Shown here: positions 26,382 to 35,664 of the stretch, piece after piece
Layout of the letters: every line of letters begins with the position of its first letter
How positions within the stretch are numbered: the stretch's first letter is position 1
Notes under the pieces: generated by a model
Seen by the model: only the letters and a program-made list of their open reading frames with translations
What the model was told of the DNA's origin: nothing
Databases searched by the model: none
Source: Microvirga alba
GTDB taxonomy: Bacteria; Pseudomonadota; Alphaproteobacteria; Rhizobiales; Beijerinckiaceae
DNA: 64,000 bases
Reading direction: 5' to 3'
Assembly (NCBI RefSeq): GCF_015694465.1
Contig: NZ_JADQDO010000010.1
Coordinates: 109,850 to 173,849, forward strand
Translations under genes and position numbers: made by a program

Positions 26382-27490
26382 TCAAGCGACCGACCGGCAT
26401 TCCCCGCCTTCTCTCGTGCCTTGCCGTCGCGGGGCTCGTCATCGCATTTTGCACGCTGGCCGACGCAAGGCGGACGACCTGGAGTGCGACCGTAAACCCG
26501 CTGAAGATAGCAGGCACGATTTCGTCCGTGGATTGGAACGCCTATCGTTCCCGTTTCATTGATGAAAGCGGACGCGTCATCGACAACGCGAACGGCAACA
26601 TCAGCCACAGCGAGGGCCAGGGCTACGGTCTGTTGCTCGCCTTCGCGGCGGGTGACAGACCCACATTCGAAAAGATCTGGACCTTCACACGGACCGAGCT
26701 TCTGATCCGCGATGACGGGCTCGCGGCATGGAAATGGGATCCATCCGCCAAGCCCCGCGTCTCGGATCGTAACAATGCCAGCGATGGCGACATTCTGATC
26801 GCTTATGCGCTGGCGAAGGCTGGGGCGGCCTGGAAAGACGCCCGCTACACCGCAGCCGCGCAAAAAATCGCCAAAGCCATCGGGAAGAATAACTTCGGTC
26901 GCAGCGCGGGAACGATGTTCCTGCTTCCGGCGACCAAGGGTTTCGGCACGGAGGATCGCCCCGACGGCCCGGTCGTTAACCTGTCCTACTGGGTCTTCGA
27001 GGCCATTCCGGTGTTGGCCGCTCTCGCACCCGAATACGACTGGAACGGTGTTTGGAAGAACGGCCTTTCGTTGCTGCAACAGGCAACCACTGGCCGCGCG
27101 CGTCTTCCCGCCGACTGGCTTTCGATCCGCACCCGGTTGCAAACCCAGCCCGCAGAGGGCTTCGCGCCGGAGTTTGGTTATAACTCGTTAAGGATACCTC
27201 TTTACCTTTTAAGAGCGGGAGTGACCGACCTGGAGTGGCTCAGAACGCTCAATCAGCGCTGGTCAGTGAACAATGAAGGTGTCGCGGTGATCAATGTCGT
27301 GACGGGACAGGTCCGAGACAAGCTGACGGATCAAGGTTACGCCGCTCTGTCCGCGACTCTGGTCTGCGCGCTCGACGGACAGCCCATTCCGGGAGCATTC
27401 AAAATGTTCGAGCCGAAGCTGTACTATCCGTCCACGCTTTATCTTCTGTCGATGTCACTGATCGCTGAAAAGTATCCACAATGCCTGTAA
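26378..27490 (+). CDS. bcsZ: Endo-beta-1,4-glucanase of cellulose operon (GH8)
   Basis: Periplasmic cellulase that trims or aligns nascent cellulose. The 370-residue product has a signal peptide (hydrophobic about residues 10-27). Glycoside hydrolase family 8 catalytic residues are visible: Glu79 in HSEGQGYG and Asp136 in NASDGD. The ATG at 26378 overlaps the bcsB stop as ATGA; the frame is open further upstream but that part lies inside bcsB. The TPR gene begins 10 bases before its end, showing tight coupling. Confidence 0.94.
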   Translation: MIKRPTGIPRLLSCLAVAGLVIAFCTLADARRTTWSATVNPLKIAGTISSVDWNAYRSRFIDESGRVIDNANGNISHSEGQGYGLLLAFAAGDRPTFEKIWTFTRTELLIRDDGLAAWKWDPSAKPRVSDRNNASDGDILIAYALAKAGAAWKDARYTAAAQKIAKAIGKNNFGRSAGTMFLLPATKGFGTEDRPDGPVVNLSYWVFEAIPVLAALAPEYDWNGVWKNGLSLLQQATTGRARLPADWLSIRTRLQTQPAEGFAPEFGYNSLRIPLYLLRAGVTDLEWLRTLNQRWSVNNEGVAVINVVTGQVRDKLTDQGYAALSATLVCALDGQPIPGAFKMFEPKLYYPSTLYLLSMSLIAEKYPQCL

Positions 27491-29598
27491 TCCGTGGCAC
27501 CATAGCAATTGCGGTCGCTAGTCTCGGCTTCGCGGCACTCGCCCAGCAAGCCGGCGATGGCGGGCATCCGGCTCCCACTCTCGCCGCGGCAACGCCTTCT
27601 ACGCTCCCCCCGCAAGTGGACGAATCCGCTCTTCGATACTTCGCGTCGCAAGGCGATACGCGCCGCGTCGAAGCGGAGATCGCGCGCTTGCGCGCGCTCT
27701 ACCCCAACTGGTCTCCTCCGACCGACCTGTCGCAGCTCCCGGCAGGCCCGATCACCATCAAAGATCCGGAAGTCGATCGCCTTTGGGCGCTCTATGGTGA
27801 GAACAAGATCGCAGAGATCCGCGCAGCCATCACCGAGCGCCAGGCATCCGATCCGCAGTGGAAGCCTCCGGCGGACCTGCTGACGGCGCTGGATACGGCG
27901 GAGGCGCGACGGAGGCTGATCAATGCCTCCGACAATGCGCAATGGCGAACGGTGCTGTCGGTGGCAACCGAAGCACCGAGCCTCCTGACATGCACCAATG
28001 TCGATGTTCTCTGGCGTGTCGCGGAAGCCTTCGCCAAGACGAACCAGCAGAACCGCACGCGCGACGCATATACCTATCTTCTGACGAATTGCACCAACTC
28101 GGCCGAACGGCTGGGCACGCTGCAAAAGGCGCTCACTCTTCTCCCCGAACAGCAGGTCACCGACTTGCTGCGCTTCGAGCGGAAGGGCGGCAGCGATCCG
28201 GATGACTTCAGCAGCATACGCGATGACCTGGCGCGTCGGCGTGTGGAACGCGCCTCGACCGATAACAAGCTCACGGCATCCGCGGACGATCTTGCTGTCG
28301 TCGAGCGGCTGGCTGAGGGCACGAGCGAGCCGGGGAATGTCATCCTGCTCGGCTACTACGCCTATCATCACAAAAATTCAGAGAAAGCGCTGGCGCTTTT
28401 CAAAACGGCGCTTGACCGCGATGGCGGAGCAAAGGCGGCCGAAGGCTACGCCTTGTCACTGCGGGACCTCAACCGTTTCGTGGAGGCCGAGGCCTTCGCT
28501 TACGAGTGGCGTGACAAGGCCCCTGAAAATTTGAAGGTCTATCTCGACGTGGCGACCGCCCTGTTGAGCCAAGACCCTCCGCCTCGCCTCGATCCGCAGG
28601 TCGTCGCTCGCGTCGTTCCGGTCGTGACGCAGCAGCGTTTTGTGGACGGCGCTCAAGCCCTCGGATGGTATTCGTACAATACCGGGCAGTTCCGCACCGC
28701 GCGGGAATGGTTCCAGCGGGCTTTGAGCTGGAAGGCGGATGACGAACCTTCCGCTTATGGCGCAGCTCTTGCGAGCCAGCGTCTCAATGACCGCGTCGGT
28801 TTCAACGCCATCGTCACCCAATGGCGGAGCCGCTCGCAGCGCATTGCCGATGTGGCGGACGGCATCAACCGGGGTCGCACGCCGCCCCCGGCGCAGCCAT
28901 CGACCCTTCCGTCTGCAGCCATGACACCGGCGGCGCCTGCCCCAGTCGTTCCGCCGCGCACCGCCTACGCGTCGAGCCAGGCGACCGAGCCCCGCGTGAT
29001 TTATGAAGAGCGGCTTCCGCGCGCCGACCTGGGCGCGCCACCGGCGCAACCCGCAAGCCGGTCAGGCGCTCGTCGCAATTGCGCTGTCACGCGCAATCCG
29101 AGTTCGCTCTCGGCGGATGCCGCGCTGACGCTCGGTTGGTGCCTGATGGAGCTCAACCGACCGCTCGAAGCGGTGACCGCCTTCGACCGCGCCATCAAGG
29201 GTGGAAGCGACCAAACACGCGAGGAAGCCGCCTACGGAAAGACCCTTGCCTATCTCCGCAAGGACTTGACGGCGGAGGCAGCCCTCGCAGCCGCCGAGTC
29301 GCCCCAAACCGCTCAGCGCAGGACCGAACTCGATGCCACGATCCTGGCGCAGCGCGCGCTCGCGGCGTTCCGGGAGGGGCGCTATGTGGAAGTCATCCTG
29401 GCGCTCGGCGAGCGCAGTCGGATCGTGCCCGAGCAAACCGATTTGATGGTGATTCGTGGCTGGTCATATTACAAGCTGGGCCGTTACGACGACGCCGAAA
29501 AGATCTTTCTGGCTGTACAACGGACGGGCTATTCCGACGACGCGAATGTCGGCCTGAACGCGGTTCGGGAGGCCGTGCGGCCGTCCCGGCAATACTGA
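27481..29598 (+). CDS. bcsK: TPR-repeat protein of cellulose operon (BcsK-like)
   Basis: The 705-residue product has a signal peptide (about residues 1-21) and several tetratricopeptide repeats, clearest around NVILLGYYAYHHKNSEKALA, ALGWYSYNTGQFRTAREWFQ and, near the C-terminus, LMVIRGWSYYKLGRYDDAEK. A Pro/Ala-rich linker separates two repeat blocks (about residues 460-530). It occupies the place of BcsC but ends without an outer-membrane beta-barrel, as in rhizobial-type operons. A periplasmic scaffold for the synthase is the likely role. No outer-membrane cellulose channel gene is seen here. Confidence 0.8.
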   Translation: MPVIRGTIAIAVASLGFAALAQQAGDGGHPAPTLAAATPSTLPPQVDESALRYFASQGDTRRVEAEIARLRALYPNWSPPTDLSQLPAGPITIKDPEVDRLWALYGENKIAEIRAAITERQASDPQWKPPADLLTALDTAEARRRLINASDNAQWRTVLSVATEAPSLLTCTNVDVLWRVAEAFAKTNQQNRTRDAYTYLLTNCTNSAERLGTLQKALTLLPEQQVTDLLRFERKGGSDPDDFSSIRDDLARRRVERASTDNKLTASADDLAVVERLAEGTSEPGNVILLGYYAYHHKNSEKALALFKTALDRDGGAKAAEGYALSLRDLNRFVEAEAFAYEWRDKAPENLKVYLDVATALLSQDPPPRLDPQVVARVVPVVTQQRFVDGAQALGWYSYNTGQFRTAREWFQRALSWKADDEPSAYGAALASQRLNDRVGFNAIVTQWRSRSQRIADVADGINRGRTPPPAQPSTLPSAAMTPAAPAPVVPPRTAYASSQATEPRVIYEERLPRADLGAPPAQPASRSGARRNCAVTRNPSSLSADAALTLGWCLMELNRPLEAVTAFDRAIKGGSDQTREEAAYGKTLAYLRKDLTAEAALAAAESPQTAQRRTELDATILAQRALAAFREGRYVEVILALGERSRIVPEQTDLMVIRGWSYYKLGRYDDAEKIFLAVQRTGYSDDANVGLNAVREAVRPSRQY

Positions 29599-30069
29599 CC
29601 TTATTTGCGTCCCATACCGGCTGGCCTGCGGGCTGACGGATTGACGACGGCTCCATCGGAGGGCTCGCGCCTCATCATCCCGATCTCAAGACGGAAGGCG
29701 CTAAGACCTCGCCGAGCCGGCGTGCGGCGGAGCTCGACGCGAGAAGCTGTGGATGACGCGTGCTATTTCACGTCGCGGCGCAATGACGTTCCCGCGTCCC
29801 TGAACGATTGCTTGCACCCGACCACCACTGGGCTGAACTCGCGTGTCTGAACCGCGCATCCCAACAAATCCGTTCTTCTTGTGCATCGCACAATTTACGA
29901 CGTTCGTCGGGTTCGCGCCACGCCCGAGGCCGTCGCCCGGTAAGTATGAAATGCTATATTTTTTCGGAAAACCGATGCCGATCATAAGGACAGATTGACA
30001 TTATTGTGGCTTCGCACCTTAACTTCGTCCCAGAACGGTCATGAGTAGGCCGTCTCAGAGGACCTCAGA
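29599..30069 (+). other. Intergenic region between cellulose and dipeptide operons
   Basis: 471 bases with no convincing gene. Short open frames here lack family resemblance and ribosome sites. Two small features stand out: a dyad TTGTGC-ATC-GCACAA at 29879-29893, and a promoter-like pair at 29995-30023. The stretch from about 29940 is AT-rich, as expected for a promoter. Confidence 0.5.
29995..30023 (+). promoter_or_regulatory. Probable promoter of the dipeptide transport operon
   Basis: A consensus -35 TTGACA (29995-30000) is followed after 17 bases by CTTAAC (30018-30023) as a possible -10, 47 bases before the dppA start. The -35 and spacing are ideal; the -10 is only partial. Confidence 0.45.
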
Positions 30070-31668
30070 ATGAAGAAATCAGCCCTTTTCGCAGCTATCT
30101 GCGTCCCGGCTTTCCTGGCGGCTGCACCGTTGGCAGCCAAAACCCTCGTCTATTGCTCCGAGGGCAGCCCCGAGAACTTCTACCCGGGCGTCAACACGAC
30201 CGGCACGTCTTTCGACGCCAGCACCCAGGTCTATAGCCGCATCGTCGAGTTCGAGCGCGGCGGCACGCAAGTGCAGCCTGGTCTTGCTGAAAAGTGGGAT
30301 ATTTCGGCCGACGGCACGGTCTATACCTTCCACCTCCGCAAGGGCGTGAAGTGGCATACCAACAAGAACTTCAAGCCGACCCGCGACATGAACGCCGACG
30401 ACATCGTCTTCATGTTCGAGCGTCAATGGAAGCAGGATAACCCGTACTTCAAGGTCACGAGCCCGAACCACTCCTACTTCGACGACATGGGCATGCCCAA
30501 GCTGCTCAAGTCGGTCGAGAAAGTGGACGCCTACACCGTCAAGGTGACCCTGAACCAGCCGGAAGCTCCGTTCCTGGCCGACCTCGCGATGGAATTCGCG
30601 GCCGTCCAGTCGAAGGAATACGCCGACGCGATGCTGAAGGCTGGCACGCCCGAGAAGATCGACCAAGATCCGATCGGAACGGGTCCGTTCTACCTGGTCC
30701 AGTACCAGAAGGACGCCACCATCCGCTACAAGTCGTTCCCGGAATACTACGGCGGCAAGGCCAAGATCGACGACCTCGTGTTCTCGATCACGCCGGACGC
30801 GTCCGTCCGCTGGGCAAAGCTCCAGAAGGGCGAATGCCACGTGATGCCGTATCCGAACCCGGCTGACCTCGACGCCATGAAGAAGGATCCGAACGTCACG
30901 ATCCTCGATCAGGCCGGCCTGAACATCGGCTACCTCGCCTACAACACCACCAAGAAGCCCTTCGACGACGTGCGCGTCCGCAAGGCGATCAACATGGCCA
31001 TTGACAAGAAGGCCATCGTTGACGCCGTGTACCTGTCGAGCGGCGTTCCGGCCAAGAACCCGATCCCGCCGTCGATGTGGTCGTACAACGACGCCATCAA
31101 GGACGATCCGTACGATCCGGCCGCCGCCAAGAAGCTTCTGGCCGAAGCCGGTTACCCGAACGGTCTCGATACCGACCTGTGGGCCATGCCGGTTCAGCGC
31201 CCGTACAACCCGAACGCCAAGCGCATTGGCGAACTGATGCAGGCCGACCTCGCCAAGATCGGCGTGAAGGCCGAAATCAAGACCTTCGAGTGGGGCGAGT
31301 ACCGCAAGCGCATGCAGGCTGGTGAACACCAGATGGGCATGCTCGGCTGGACGGGCGACAACGGCGACCCGGACAACTTCCTGCACACCCTGCTCGGCTG
31401 CGCCTCGGCGGCTGGCAACGGCTCGAACGTCGCGAAGTTCTGCAACAAGTCGTTCGACGATCTCGTCACCAAGGCGAAGGTCACGACCGACGTGAAGCAG
31501 CGCACGGAGCTCTACAAGCAGGCTCAGGTGATCTTCAAGGAGCAGGCTCCCTGGTTCACGATCGCTCACGCCGTGCAGCTGAAGCCCATCCGCAAGGAAG
31601 TGGTGGACTTCAAGCTCTCGCCCTTCGGTCGCCACACGTTCTACGGCGTCGACATCAAGGGTAAGTAA
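30070..31668 (+). CDS. dppA: ABC dipeptide/oligopeptide-binding protein
   Basis: Periplasmic binding protein of a peptide importer; 532 residues, SBP family 5. Signal peptide about residues 1-22 (hydrophobic core then AAPLAAK). Family signs include KTLVYCSEGSPENFYPGVNT and DGTVYTFHLRKGVKWHTNKN, close to DppA. It is followed by a perfect terminator-like stem-loop (31688-31720) before dppB, so it is probably made in excess over the membrane parts. Dipeptides are the likely cargo, though relatives also carry haem or other small peptides. Confidence 0.93.
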   Translation: MKKSALFAAICVPAFLAAAPLAAKTLVYCSEGSPENFYPGVNTTGTSFDASTQVYSRIVEFERGGTQVQPGLAEKWDISADGTVYTFHLRKGVKWHTNKNFKPTRDMNADDIVFMFERQWKQDNPYFKVTSPNHSYFDDMGMPKLLKSVEKVDAYTVKVTLNQPEAPFLADLAMEFAAVQSKEYADAMLKAGTPEKIDQDPIGTGPFYLVQYQKDATIRYKSFPEYYGGKAKIDDLVFSITPDASVRWAKLQKGECHVMPYPNPADLDAMKKDPNVTILDQAGLNIGYLAYNTTKKPFDDVRVRKAINMAIDKKAIVDAVYLSSGVPAKNPIPPSMWSYNDAIKDDPYDPAAAKKLLAEAGYPNGLDTDLWAMPVQRPYNPNAKRIGELMQADLAKIGVKAEIKTFEWGEYRKRMQAGEHQMGMLGWTGDNGDPDNFLHTLLGCASAAGNGSNVAKFCNKSFDDLVTKAKVTTDVKQRTELYKQAQVIFKEQAPWFTIAHAVQLKPIRKEVVDFKLSPFGRHTFYGVDIKGK

Positions 31669-31687
31669 GGCTTCCATCTTGGCCTCC

Positions 31688-31720
31688 GGCGGAGCGGCTT
31701 CATGCCGCTCCGCCTTTTTT
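31688..31720 (+). terminator. Rho-independent terminator between dppA and dppB (probably partial)
   Basis: GGCGGAGCGGC and GCCGCTCCGCC form a perfect 11-base stem with loop TTCAT, followed by six T. dppB starts 12 bases after the T-run with no obvious new promoter, so leaky termination setting a high binding-protein ratio is the likely role. Confidence 0.85.
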
Positions 31721-31731
31721 CCATTTGAGAC

Positions 31732-32742
31732 ATGCTCCGATTCATCCTCACCCGCGTCAGCCTGGTCATCCCGACCTTCATCGGGATCACGCTGCTGGCT
31801 TTCTTCCTCATCCGCCTCGTGCCCGGCGACCCGATCGAAACCATGGCGGGCGAACGCGGCATCGACGCCGCGCGCCATGAGCAGCTCAAGAAGGATTTCG
31901 GCCTCGATAAGCCGCTGATCATTCAATACGGCTACTATATCGAGCGTGTCCTGCACGGCGATCTCGGCAAGTCGATCGTGACACGGGAATCCGTGCTCAG
32001 CGAATTCCAGACGCTCTTCCCGGCGACTGTCGAATTGGCGGTCTGCGCGATCCTCTTCGCGCTCTTCCTCGGCATTCCAGCCGGCATATTGGCTGCCGTC
32101 CGACGAAACTCGATCTTCGATCACGGGGTGATGGGTATCTCATTGACCGGCTATTCCATGCCGATCTTCTGGTGGGGGCTCATTCTCATCCTCGTGGTTT
32201 CAGTCCAGCTCGGCTGGACGCCGGTCTCCGGCCGCATCGACGTGCTGTATTACATCGAGCCGGTGACGGGATTCCTGCTGATCGACTCGTTCTTCTCGGA
32301 AGACGAAGGCGCCTTCATGTCGGCGCTTGGGCATCTCATCCTGCCGACCATCGTGCTTGGCACCCAGCCGCTGGCCACCATCGCGCGCATGACCCGCTCG
32401 GCTATGCTGGAGGTCCTGGGCGAAGACTACATCCGCACCGCCAAGGCCAAGGGTCTGTCGCGGTTTCGGGTGATCGGCCTGCATGCGTTGCGCAATGCAT
32501 TGATTCCTGTCGTCACCGTCATTGGTCTGCAGGTCGGCGTGCTCTTCACCGGCGCGATCCTGACCGAAACAATCTTTTCCTGGCCCGGCATCGGCAAGTG
32601 GCTGATCGAAGCGATCTTCCGCCGCGACTATCCCGTTCTTCAAGGCGGTCTGCTGCTCGTCGGCGTGATCGTGATGAGCGTGAACCTCATCGTCGATCTC
32701 ACCTATGGCCTCATCAATCCGCGCATCAGGCATAACCGATGA
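31732..32742 (+). CDS. dppB: Dipeptide ABC transporter permease DppB
   Basis: Inner-membrane permease of 336 residues with six predicted helices. The N-terminus MLRFILTRVSLVIPTFIGIT is typical of DppB/OppB. The EAA loop is seen as DYIRTAKAKGLSRFRVIGLH. Its stop overlaps the dppC start (ATGA, 32739-32742). Works as a heterodimer with DppC, powered by DppD and DppF. Confidence 0.94.
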   Translation: MLRFILTRVSLVIPTFIGITLLAFFLIRLVPGDPIETMAGERGIDAARHEQLKKDFGLDKPLIIQYGYYIERVLHGDLGKSIVTRESVLSEFQTLFPATVELAVCAILFALFLGIPAGILAAVRRNSIFDHGVMGISLTGYSMPIFWWGLILILVVSVQLGWTPVSGRIDVLYYIEPVTGFLLIDSFFSEDEGAFMSALGHLILPTIVLGTQPLATIARMTRSAMLEVLGEDYIRTAKAKGLSRFRVIGLHALRNALIPVVTVIGLQVGVLFTGAILTETIFSWPGIGKWLIEAIFRRDYPVLQGGLLLVGVIVMSVNLIVDLTYGLINPRIRHNR

Positions 32743-33650
32743 CTGCAGAAACCATGGAAGCTCCGCTCGTTGCCGCTCCGACGGCAACGCCGCCCCATCC
32801 GCTTCGCGAGTTCTGGGGCTATTTCAGCGCCAATCGCGGCGCGGTGGCCGGCCTCTTCGTCATTGTCGGCGTCGTCCTTGTGGCGTTGCTGGCAGACGTG
32901 CTCGCACCGCACTCGCCCTATCTCACCGACACCAAGATCGCCCTCAAGCCGCCGTTCTGGCAGGAGGGCGGATCGATCACTTATCCGCTCGGCACCGACG
33001 CGATCGGCCGCGATATCCTGTCGCGTCTGATCTACGGCTCTCGCCTGTCGCTGCTCATCGGCGTGATCGTGATCTCGATCTCGATTGTCGTGGGCACCGT
33101 TCTCGGCCTCGTCGCGGGCTTCGCGCGCGGGGTGACCGAGATCTTCATCATGCGTCTGATGGACATCGTCCTGACGATGCCGAGCCTCCTCCTTGCCATC
33201 GTCGTCGTGGCGGTGCTCGGCCCCGGCCTCGTCAATTCGATGCTCGCAGTCGCTTTGGTCATCCTGCCGCATTACGTGCGTCTTGCCCGCGCGGCGGTGA
33301 TCACCGAAACATCGAAGGACTACGTCACGGCGGCGCGCGTCAGCGGCGCCGGGAACCTGCGCCTGATGTTCAAGGAAGTGCTGCCGAACTGCACAGCACC
33401 TCTGATCGTGCAGGCTTCGCTCGGCATCTCGACGGCGATCCTCGACGCGGCGGCGCTCGGCTTCCTCGGGCTCGGGGCGCAGCCGCCCTCGCCCGAATGG
33501 GGAACCATGCTGGCCGATGCCCGCGAATTCGTGCTCCGTGCGTGGTGGGTCGTGACCTTTCCCGGTCTTGCGATCCTCATTACGGTGCTTGCCTTTAATC
33601 TGCTCGGGGACGGTCTTCGCGACGCCCTCGATCCAAAACTGAAGCGCTGA
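32739..33650 (+). CDS. dppC: Dipeptide ABC transporter permease DppC
   Basis: 303-residue permease with a cytosolic N-terminal tail, the OppC/DppC N-terminal segment ([20 protein letters not shown]) and an EAA loop [20 protein letters not shown]. It includes [20 protein letters not shown], a very common DppC signature. dppD follows after two bases. Confidence 0.94.
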   Translation: MTAETMEAPLVAAPTATPPHPLREFWGYFSANRGAVAGLFVIVGVVLVALLADVLAPHSPYLTDTKIALKPPFWQEGGSITYPLGTDAIGRDILSRLIYGSRLSLLIGVIVISISIVVGTVLGLVAGFARGVTEIFIMRLMDIVLTMPSLLLAIVVVAVLGPGLVNSMLAVALVILPHYVRLARAAVITETSKDYVTAARVSGAGNLRLMFKEVLPNCTAPLIVQASLGISTAILDAAALGFLGLGAQPPSPEWGTMLADAREFVLRAWWVVTFPGLAILITVLAFNLLGDGLRDALDPKLKR

Positions 33651-33652
33651 CC

Positions 33653-34669
33653 ATGGCCCTTCTCGAAATTGAAAACCTGTCGGTCGAATTTCCGACCCAA
33701 GGCGGCATCATGCGGGCCGTCGACGATGTCAGCCTCAAGCTCGATGTGGGCGAGGTTCTGGGCGTCGTCGGCGAATCCGGCTCTGGCAAGAGCGTGACGA
33801 TGCTGGCGCTTATGGGCCTCATCCCCTTCCCCGGTCGGGTCAAGGCGAAGAAGCTCTCCTTCAACGGGCGTGATCTTCTGACGATGTCTGACCGGGAGCG
33901 ACGCAAGCTCACGGGCAAGGACGTCGCCATGATCTTCCAGGAGCCGACGACCAGCCTCAATCCGTGCTTCACTGTCGGCTTCCAGCTCACCGAGACGCTG
34001 CGCCTGCATGAAGGCATGGACCGGAAGGCCGCGCGCCGCCGGGCAATCGAGCTTTTGGAGCAGGTCGGCATCCCGTCCGCGGAAAGCCGCCTGACCGCCT
34101 ATCCGCACCAGCTTTCGGGCGGCATGAACCAGCGCGTGATGATCGCGATGGCGATTGCCTGCAACCCGAAGCTCCTGATCGCCGACGAGCCGACCACCGC
34201 GCTCGACGTGACGATCCAGGCGCAGATCCTCGATCTGCTGATGACCTTGCAGAAAGAGCGCAACATGGCGCTCGTCATGATCACCCACAACATGGGCGTC
34301 GTCGCCGAAACGGCGAAGCGCGTGATGGTGATGTATGCGGGCCAGATCATGGAGGAGCGTTCCGCCGCCGATCTGTTCGCTTCGCCGCAACACCCCTACA
34401 CGGCAGCGCTTCTGGCCGCTCTGCCGGAACGGAGCGAAGGCTCGCGCCTCGCGACAATTCCGGGCGTGGTGCCGGGTCTCTATGACCGTCCGCGCGGCTG
34501 CCTGTTCAGCCCGCGCTGCGCCTACGCGACCGAGCACTCTCGCAATGTGCGCCCGGAACTGCGGCCGTGGGCCGGCGGCCATGTCCGCTGCCATTATCCG
34601 CTCGGCGACCCGAACCGGAACGCCAACATGAATGCTGATCATCCTCTTGGAACGGAGGCCGCATCGTGA
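33653..34669 (+). CDS. dppD: Dipeptide ABC transporter ATPase DppD
   Basis: 338 residues. Walker A GESGSGKS, signature [16 protein letters not shown], Walker [13 protein letters not shown] and switch MITHNMG. The C-terminal oligopeptide-transporter extension carries a Cys-rich motif ([12 protein letters not shown] with later HVRCHYP), which in relatives binds an Fe-S cluster. The stop overlaps the GTG start of dppF. Confidence 0.94.
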   Translation: MALLEIENLSVEFPTQGGIMRAVDDVSLKLDVGEVLGVVGESGSGKSVTMLALMGLIPFPGRVKAKKLSFNGRDLLTMSDRERRKLTGKDVAMIFQEPTTSLNPCFTVGFQLTETLRLHEGMDRKAARRRAIELLEQVGIPSAESRLTAYPHQLSGGMNQRVMIAMAIACNPKLLIADEPTTALDVTIQAQILDLLMTLQKERNMALVMITHNMGVVAETAKRVMVMYAGQIMEERSAADLFASPQHPYTAALLAALPERSEGSRLATIPGVVPGLYDRPRGCLFSPRCAYATEHSRNVRPELRPWAGGHVRCHYPLGDPNRNANMNADHPLGTEAAS

Positions 34670-35649
34670 GCGCTCCCGTTGTTGAAGCCAAGGGCCTGAA
34701 GCGCACCTACGAGGTGAAGCGAGGCCTGTTCAAGGAGCCCGGCCGTCTGCAAGCGGTCGGCGGCATCTCCTTCGCCGTCGAGCCTGGCAAGACCCTCGCT
34801 GTGGTCGGCGAATCCGGTTGCGGCAAGTCCACGCTCGCCCGGATGGTGACGCTCATCGAAAAGCCGACCGAAGGGGGCCTGACCCTCGACGGCATCGATG
34901 CGGTCAATCCGCCGTCCGGCAAAGCCAAGGACCTGCGCCGCATGGTGCAGTTCGTGTTCCAGAACCCTTACGGTTCGCTCAACCCGCGCAAGAAAGTGGG
35001 AACGATCCTCGAGGAGCCTCTGACCATCAACACCAACCTCTCGTCGTCGGAACGCACCGAACGGGCGCGCGCGATGATGGCGAAGGTCGGTTTGCGGCCC
35101 GAGCACTACAACCGCTATCCGCACATGTTCTCCGGCGGTCAGCGGCAGCGTATCGCGATTGCCCGCGCTCTGATGCTGTCGCCGAAGCTGGTGGTCGCGG
35201 ACGAGCCGGTTTCCGCACTCGACGTGTCGATTCAGGCGCAGGTGCTGAACCTTCTGGCCGATCTGCAGGCGGAGATGGGCCTTGCCTATCTCTTCATCTC
35301 GCACGATCTCGGCGTGGTTCGTCACATCGCGCATGACGTTTTGGTGATGTATCTCGGCATCGCGGTCGAGCAGGGACCGAAGGAGCGCATCTATGAGCGT
35401 CCCTTGCATCCCTATACGCAGGCTCTTCTGTCCTCGACGCCCGGCGTCACCGGCACCAAGCGTCAGCGCATCGTGCTCAAGGGCGAGTTGCCTTCGCCGC
35501 TCAACCCGCCGAAAGGCTGCGTGTTCTCGACCCGCTGCCCCTATGTGACGGAGCGCTGCAAGGTGGAGCGTCCGTTGCCGCGCCTGGTCGACGGGCGTTA
35601 CGTCGCCTGCCACTACGCCGAAAACTTCCTGGAAAATCCGGCGGCCTGA
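34666..35649 (+). CDS. dppF: Dipeptide ABC transporter ATPase DppF
   Basis: 327 residues starting with GTG (34666) in a GTGA overlap with dppD. Walker [10 protein letters not shown], signature [16 protein letters not shown], Walker [13 protein letters not shown], switch FISHDLG. It has the C-terminal oligopeptide extension with [15 protein letters not shown]. Last gene of the operon; it converges on the AI-2E family gene with a 15-base gap. Confidence 0.94.
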   Translation: MSAPVVEAKGLKRTYEVKRGLFKEPGRLQAVGGISFAVEPGKTLAVVGESGCGKSTLARMVTLIEKPTEGGLTLDGIDAVNPPSGKAKDLRRMVQFVFQNPYGSLNPRKKVGTILEEPLTINTNLSSSERTERARAMMAKVGLRPEHYNRYPHMFSGGQRQRIAIARALMLSPKLVVADEPVSALDVSIQAQVLNLLADLQAEMGLAYLFISHDLGVVRHIAHDVLVMYLGIAVEQGPKERIYERPLHPYTQALLSSTPGVTGTKRQRIVLKGELPSPLNPPKGCVFSTRCPYVTERCKVERPLPRLVDGRYVACHYAENFLENPAA

Positions 35650-35664
35650 CACGGCCCCGGAGAT

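Noticed and set aside
29701..29985. 94-codon minus-strand frame in the gap after bcsK
   Set aside because: No ribosome site, no recognisable family and it covers part of the AT-rich promoter-like region upstream of dppA.
30079..32124. Long open frame on the minus strand (681 codons) across dppA and dppB
   Set aside because: Shadow of two well-supported genes; it crosses the terminator between them and has no recognisable domain.
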